Shown in pieces: positions 59,411-64,000 of a stretch of 64,000 bases of DNA. The notes below the pieces were generated by a model that made no database searches, was not told the origin of the DNA, and worked only from the letters and a program-made list of their open reading frames with translations. The DNA is from Gibbula magus (lineage: Eukaryota; Mollusca; Gastropoda; Trochida; Trochidae): assembly GCA_936450465.1 (NCBI GenBank), contig OW388303.1, forward strand, positions 10,819,021-10,883,020, given 5' to 3'. The position numbers and the translations under genes were made by a program. Each line of letters begins with the position of its first letter. Position 1 is the first letter of the stretch.

Positions 59411-60868
59411 ACTAGGACTGCCAGGTCAGTACTGACGGTCTTCAGACTGCTGCATTGTAGCCAGAGCAATATTTCCTCCTTGTCCACGTTCTACATAATG
59501 TTGAAGAGATCAGAGCTTTCCGCTAGCTCCTGACAAGGTGCATGTCGCCAAAAGCAGACCAGACTGTAGAACGATGGAAATGTTGAATTGTACAAATTTT
59601 ATCCCTGCAACGAATACTATAAGCATTAAGCAGGCAAGGTTATTGTGCATCTTTGAAAACAAGTTGCAAGTCTGTAAGTGGATATTTAAAAAAGATACAA
59701 TGAAAATAGTGAAAAGATGCAAGTTTCCTGCAACCTCTTGCTAAGGAGCATGCCGCCAAAAGCAGACCTTCAAAGGGAAACAAAGGAAATGCGTTATACT
59801 ATAGAAACCATGTGACCTACGATTTCGTCTTGATTTACTTTTTTTGTCACAAGGACATTAGCTATCGTTTAAACTAAGTTGCAAGTCTCTAGTTGTATTT
59901 TGAAAATTTAGCCCATGTTAAAATTTTAAATTGTGAAAAATGACGATTTTACGACATTTCTACAGACAAAGAATGACTGTACGCAAGCACTTTTATTACT
60001 GATACCTGTACATGGCATATGTGTCCTCCTGACCTGAAAAACTGATAAAGTTCCCTTGGTAGGTATTCGAGTTATCTGACCTTGAAGTTTGCGATGTTTC
60101 ATGTTTTTCAATTTTCGGACAAATTTGAATGGGCACTGTCCAAAAAGTAAAAACAAATCGCAATTTCTGTTTCGATACATTTTCAGTACAATGCATCAGC
60201 TACGTTCTGTGAAAGTTTCAGCTCTGTAGTACCAGTATGTTCAGAGAAGAAGATTTTTTAAGATCGGCAGTGTCGGAAAGGCTGAAAATGCCAAAAAATG
60301 CACTAAAATCCAAATGGCGTCTAAATTAAGTGACGTACGACTTTTTCATGATTTACTTTTTTGCTTGGAAGATGATTATGCATCTTTTGCAAAAAGTTGC
60401 AAGCCTCTAAGTGCATTTTGAAAAAAATTGCCATGTTAAAAATCGAAATTTAAAGGGCCTGTAGCACAATAAAGGAAGCCGGAAGTCAGGATTTTTTGTG
60501 ATATGTATCAATTTCAGACCAAAGGCTATTACCCCTGAAAGTTTCATGTAATAAGCATGCGTAGTTTAGACTGCACAGTTGACACAAAATTACCGAAAAT
60601 AATAATAATAATAATAAGGAAAATCGGATAATAACAATAGGTCTTTCAGACTAAAGTCTGAAGACCTAATAAGGAAAATCGGATAATAACAATAGGTCTT
60701 TCAGACTAAAGTCTGAAGACCTAATAATAATAATAAGGAAAATCGGGTAATAACAATAGGTCTTTCAGACTAAAGTCTGAAGACCTAATAATAAAAAAAA
60801 GTATAATAAGGAAAATCGGATAATAACAATAGGTCTTTCAGACTAAAGTCTGAAAGTCTGAAGACCTA
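59411..60868 (+). repeat. array module 13 (short type) plus four hairpin cassettes
   Basis: Head ACTGCCAGGTCAGT (one unpaired change). Hairpins at 60639-60667, 60694-60722, 60758-60786 and 60831-60867. The last has a duplicated 3' arm word (TGAAAGTCTGAAGACCT). Confidence 0.85.
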
Positions 60869-62755
60869 ACTAGGACTGCCATGGCAGTACTGACGGTCTT
60901 CAGACTGCTGCATTGTAGCCTGAGCAATCTTTCCTTCTTGTCCACGTTTTACATAATGTTGAAGATATCAGAGATTTCCGCTAGCTCCTGACAAGGTGCA
61001 TGTCGCCAAAAGCAGACCAGGCTGTAGAACGATGAAAATTTTGAATTATACAAATTTTACCAATGCTACGAATATCATAAGCTTTATTTATTTGCAGGCA
61101 AGGTTATTGTGAATCTTTTAAAACAAGTTGCAAGTCTCTAAGTGGATATTTAAAAAAGATACAATGAAAATAGTGAAAAGATGCAAGGTTCCCGCAACCT
61201 CTTGCCAAGGAGCATGCCGCCAAAAGCAGACCTTTGAAGGGAAACATAGGAAATGCATTATAATAAAGAAACCACGTGACCTACGATTTCGTCTTGATTT
61301 ACTTTTTTTGTCAGAAGGACATTAGCTATCGTTTAAACTAAGTTGCAAGTCGCTAGTTCTATTTTGAAAATTTTGCCCATGTTAAAAATATAAATTTCGA
61401 AAAATGACAATTTTACGACATTTCAACAGACCGTTAATGACTGTACGCAAGAATTTTTTTTATTTATTTCTGTACATGACATATGTGTCCTCCTTCCCTG
61501 AAAAACTGATAAAGTTTGCTTGTTAAGTATTCGAATAATCTGCCCTTGAAGTTTGCGATTTTTCATATATTCGTATTTTCAGACAACTTTCAATGGGCAG
61601 AATGACACAAGTATTAATATTACACATTTGCTTTTCAGTATCGTTTTTAGATCAATGCATCAGCTACATGCTGTGAAAGTTTCAGCTTTATAGTACCAGT
61701 AAGTTCAGAGGAGAAGATTTTTTAAGATTGGTACTACCGGAGAGGCTGAAAATGCTTAAAAATGCACTAAAATCACAATGGCGTCTAAGTCACGTGACAT
61801 ACGACTTTCTCATGATTTACTTTATTGCTCAAAGGATACAATGAAAATAGTGAAAAGATGCAAGGTTCCCGCAACCTCTTGCCAAGGAGCATGCCGCCAA
61901 AAGCAGACCTTTGAAGGGAAACATAGGAAATGCATTATAATAAAGAAACCACGTGACCTACGATTTCGTCTTGATTTACTTTTTTTGTCAGAAGGACATT
62001 AGCTATCGTTTAAACTAAGTTGCAAGTCGCTAGTTCTATTTTGAAAATTTTGCCCATGTTAAAAATATAAATTTCGAAAAATGACAATTTTACGACATTT
62101 CAACAGACCGTAAATGACTGTACGCAAGAATTTTTTTTATTTATTTCTGTACATGACATATGTGTCCTCCTTCCCTGAAAAACTGATAAAGTTTGCTTGT
62201 TAAGTATTCGAATAATCTGCCCTTGAAGTTTGCGATTTTTCATATATTCGTATTTTCAGACAACTTTCAATGGGCAGAATGACACAAGTATTAATATTAC
62301 ACATTTGCTTTTCAGTATCGTTTTTAGATCAATGCATCAGCTACATGCTGTGAAAGTTTCAGCTTTATAGTACCAGTAAGTTCAGAGGAGAAGATTTTTT
62401 AAGATTGGTACTACCGGAGAGGCTGAAAATGCTTAAAAATGCACTAAAATCACAATGGCGTCTAAGTCACGTGACATACGACTTTCTCATGATTTACTTT
62501 ATTGCTCAAAGGATGATTGCGCATCTTTTAGAAAAAGTTGCAAGTCTCTGAGTGCATTATGAAAAAAATTCCCATGTTAAAAATTCGAAATTTAAAGGGG
62601 CTGTTGCACTAAAACAGAAGCCGCAAGTCAGGATTTTTTGTGATATGTATAGATTTCAGCCCAGAAGCTATCATCCCTGAAAGTTTCATGGAATTTGTAT
62701 AAGTAGTTTAGGCTGTACCTTTGACACAAAATTGGTACAAATAATAATAATAATA
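60869..62755 (+). repeat. array module 14 (short type with internal 675-bp duplication)
   Basis: Head ACTGCCATGGCAGT at 60875-60888. The stretch from ATACAATGAAAATAGTG (61160) to CTTTATTGCTCAAAGGAT (61836) is repeated directly from 61837, giving an about 1.89-kb module. Confidence 0.85.
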
Positions 62756-63930
62756 ACTAGGACTGCCAGGGCAGTACTGACGGTCTTCAGACTGCTGCAT
62801 TGTAGCCAGAGCAATCTTTCCTTCTTGTCCACGCGATCAGAGCTTTCCACTAGCTCCTGATAAGGTGCATGTCGCCAAAAGCAGACCAGGCTGTAGGACT
62901 ATGGAAATGTTGAATTATAATTGTTTTACCCCTGCTACGAATATTATAAGCTTTATTCATTTACAGGCAAGGTTATTGTCCATCTTTTAAAACAAGTTGC
63001 AAGTCTCTAAATGGATATTTAGAAAAGATACAATGAAAATAGTGAAAAGATGCAAGGTTCCCGCAACCTCTTGCTAAGGAGCATGCCGCCAAAATCAGAC
63101 CTTCGAATGGAAAAAAAGGAAATGCATTATACTATAGAAACCACGTGACCTACGATTTCGTCTTGATTTACTTTTTTTGTCACAAGGACATTAGCTATCG
63201 TTTAAACTAAGTTGCAAGTCGCTAGTTCTATTTTGAAAATTTTGCCCATGTTAAAAATATAAATTTCGAAAAATGACAATTTTACGACATTTCGACAGAC
63301 CGTAAATTACTGTACGCAAGAAATTTTATTATTGATTTCTGTACATGACATATGTGTCCTCCTTCCCTGAAAAACTGATAAAGTTTGCTTGTTAAGTATT
63401 CGAATAATCTGCCCTTGAAGTTTGCGATTTTTCATATATTCGTATTTTCAGACAACTTTCAATGGGCAGAATGACACAAGTATTAATATTACACATTTGC
63501 TTTTCAGTATCGTTTTTAGATCAATGCATCAGCTACATGCTGTGAAAGTTTCAGCTTTATAGTACCAGTAAGTTCAGAGGAGAAGATTTTTTAAGATTGG
63601 TACTATCGGAGAGGCTGAAAATGCTTAAAAATGCACTAAAATCACAATGGCGTCTAAGTCACGTGACATACGACTTTCTCATCATTTACTTTATTGCTCA
63701 AAGGATGATTGCGCATCTTTTAGAAAAAGTTGCAAGTCTCTGAGTGCATTATGAAAAAAATTCCCATGTTAAAATTCGAAATTTAAAGGGGCTGTTGCAC
63801 TAAAACAGAAGCCGCAAGTCAGGATTTTTTGTGATATGTATAGATTTCAGCCCAGAAGCTATCATCCCTGAAAGTTTCATGGAATTTGCATAAGTAGTTT
63901 AGGCTGTACCTTTGACACAAAATTGGTACA

Positions 63931-63960
<30 letters not shown>
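62756..63960 (+). repeat. array module 15 (short type)
   Basis: Head ACTGCCAGGGCAGT. Close to module 11 (CCACGCGATCAGAGCTTTCC). Ends in (AAT)n at 63930-63955. Confidence 0.85.
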
Positions 63961-63962
<2 letters not shown>

Positions 63963-64000
63963 GTATAATAAGGAAAATCGGATAATAACAATAGGTCTTT
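63961..64000 (+). repeat. hairpin cassette cut by the window end
   Basis: AAGTATAATAAGGAAAATCG (and onward) followed by AGGTCTTT at the last base, so the array continues beyond the window. Confidence 0.85.

Overview
The window is AT-rich animal nuclear DNA, most probably from a marine mollusc. The evidence is: small intron-split genes with TATA boxes and AATAAA-type poly(A) signals, tRNA-derived SINEs, a Penelope-like retroelement, a 5'-truncated LINE, MITE-like foldbacks, many microsatellites, and short secreted proteins that resemble shell-matrix or secreted-peptide precursors. The species cannot be fixed from the sequence. I see no prokaryotic or viral gene, rRNA or CRISPR array.

Layout. 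1-6 kb holds one well-supported small gene on + (TATA 2538, exons about 2569-2621, 3102-3364 and 3813-3872) encoding an 83-residue Met/Gly/Phe-rich secreted protein, followed by repeats including a TTAA-flanked MITE. 6-18 kb is intergenic, with minisatellites, three copies of one MITE-like repeat (also at 1.4 and 4.7 kb), and two SINE families. 18.8-23.45 kb is a near-perfect 4.66-kb palindrome of two 5'-truncated Penelope-like elements joined head to head. Each encodes reverse transcriptase plus GIY-YIG endonuclease and carries a 3' hammerhead ribozyme. 23.7-37.8 kb carries a minus-strand family of secreted 94-residue proteins: two intact paralogues (about 31.2 and 36.9 kb) with a shared three-exon structure, and one frameshifted relative (23.9 kb). 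It also holds a truncated LINE with a 13-bp target-site duplication and several foldbacks and tandem repeats. 37.8-41.3 kb is intergenic and ends in an apparent promoter plus first exon on + (41320-41393).

41.44-64 kb is one continuous array of about 15 modules, all in the same orientation and separated by (AAT)n tracts. Modules of about 0.65-2.05 kb start with ACTAGG, a 14-bp palindrome and a TCTTCAGACT-type arm. They end in (AAT)n, often followed by one to four about 55-bp cassettes that carry an AGGTCTT/AAGACCT hairpin. Two double compensatory changes preserve the head palindrome in one divergent module, so the fold itself seems to be conserved. The array also shows higher-order duplication and several chimeric junctions. 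I do not recognise this family, and it is the best candidate here for something undescribed.

The host genes and the transposons show no functional link. The array may sit in an intron of the gene whose first exon is at 41.35 kb, but that is inference.
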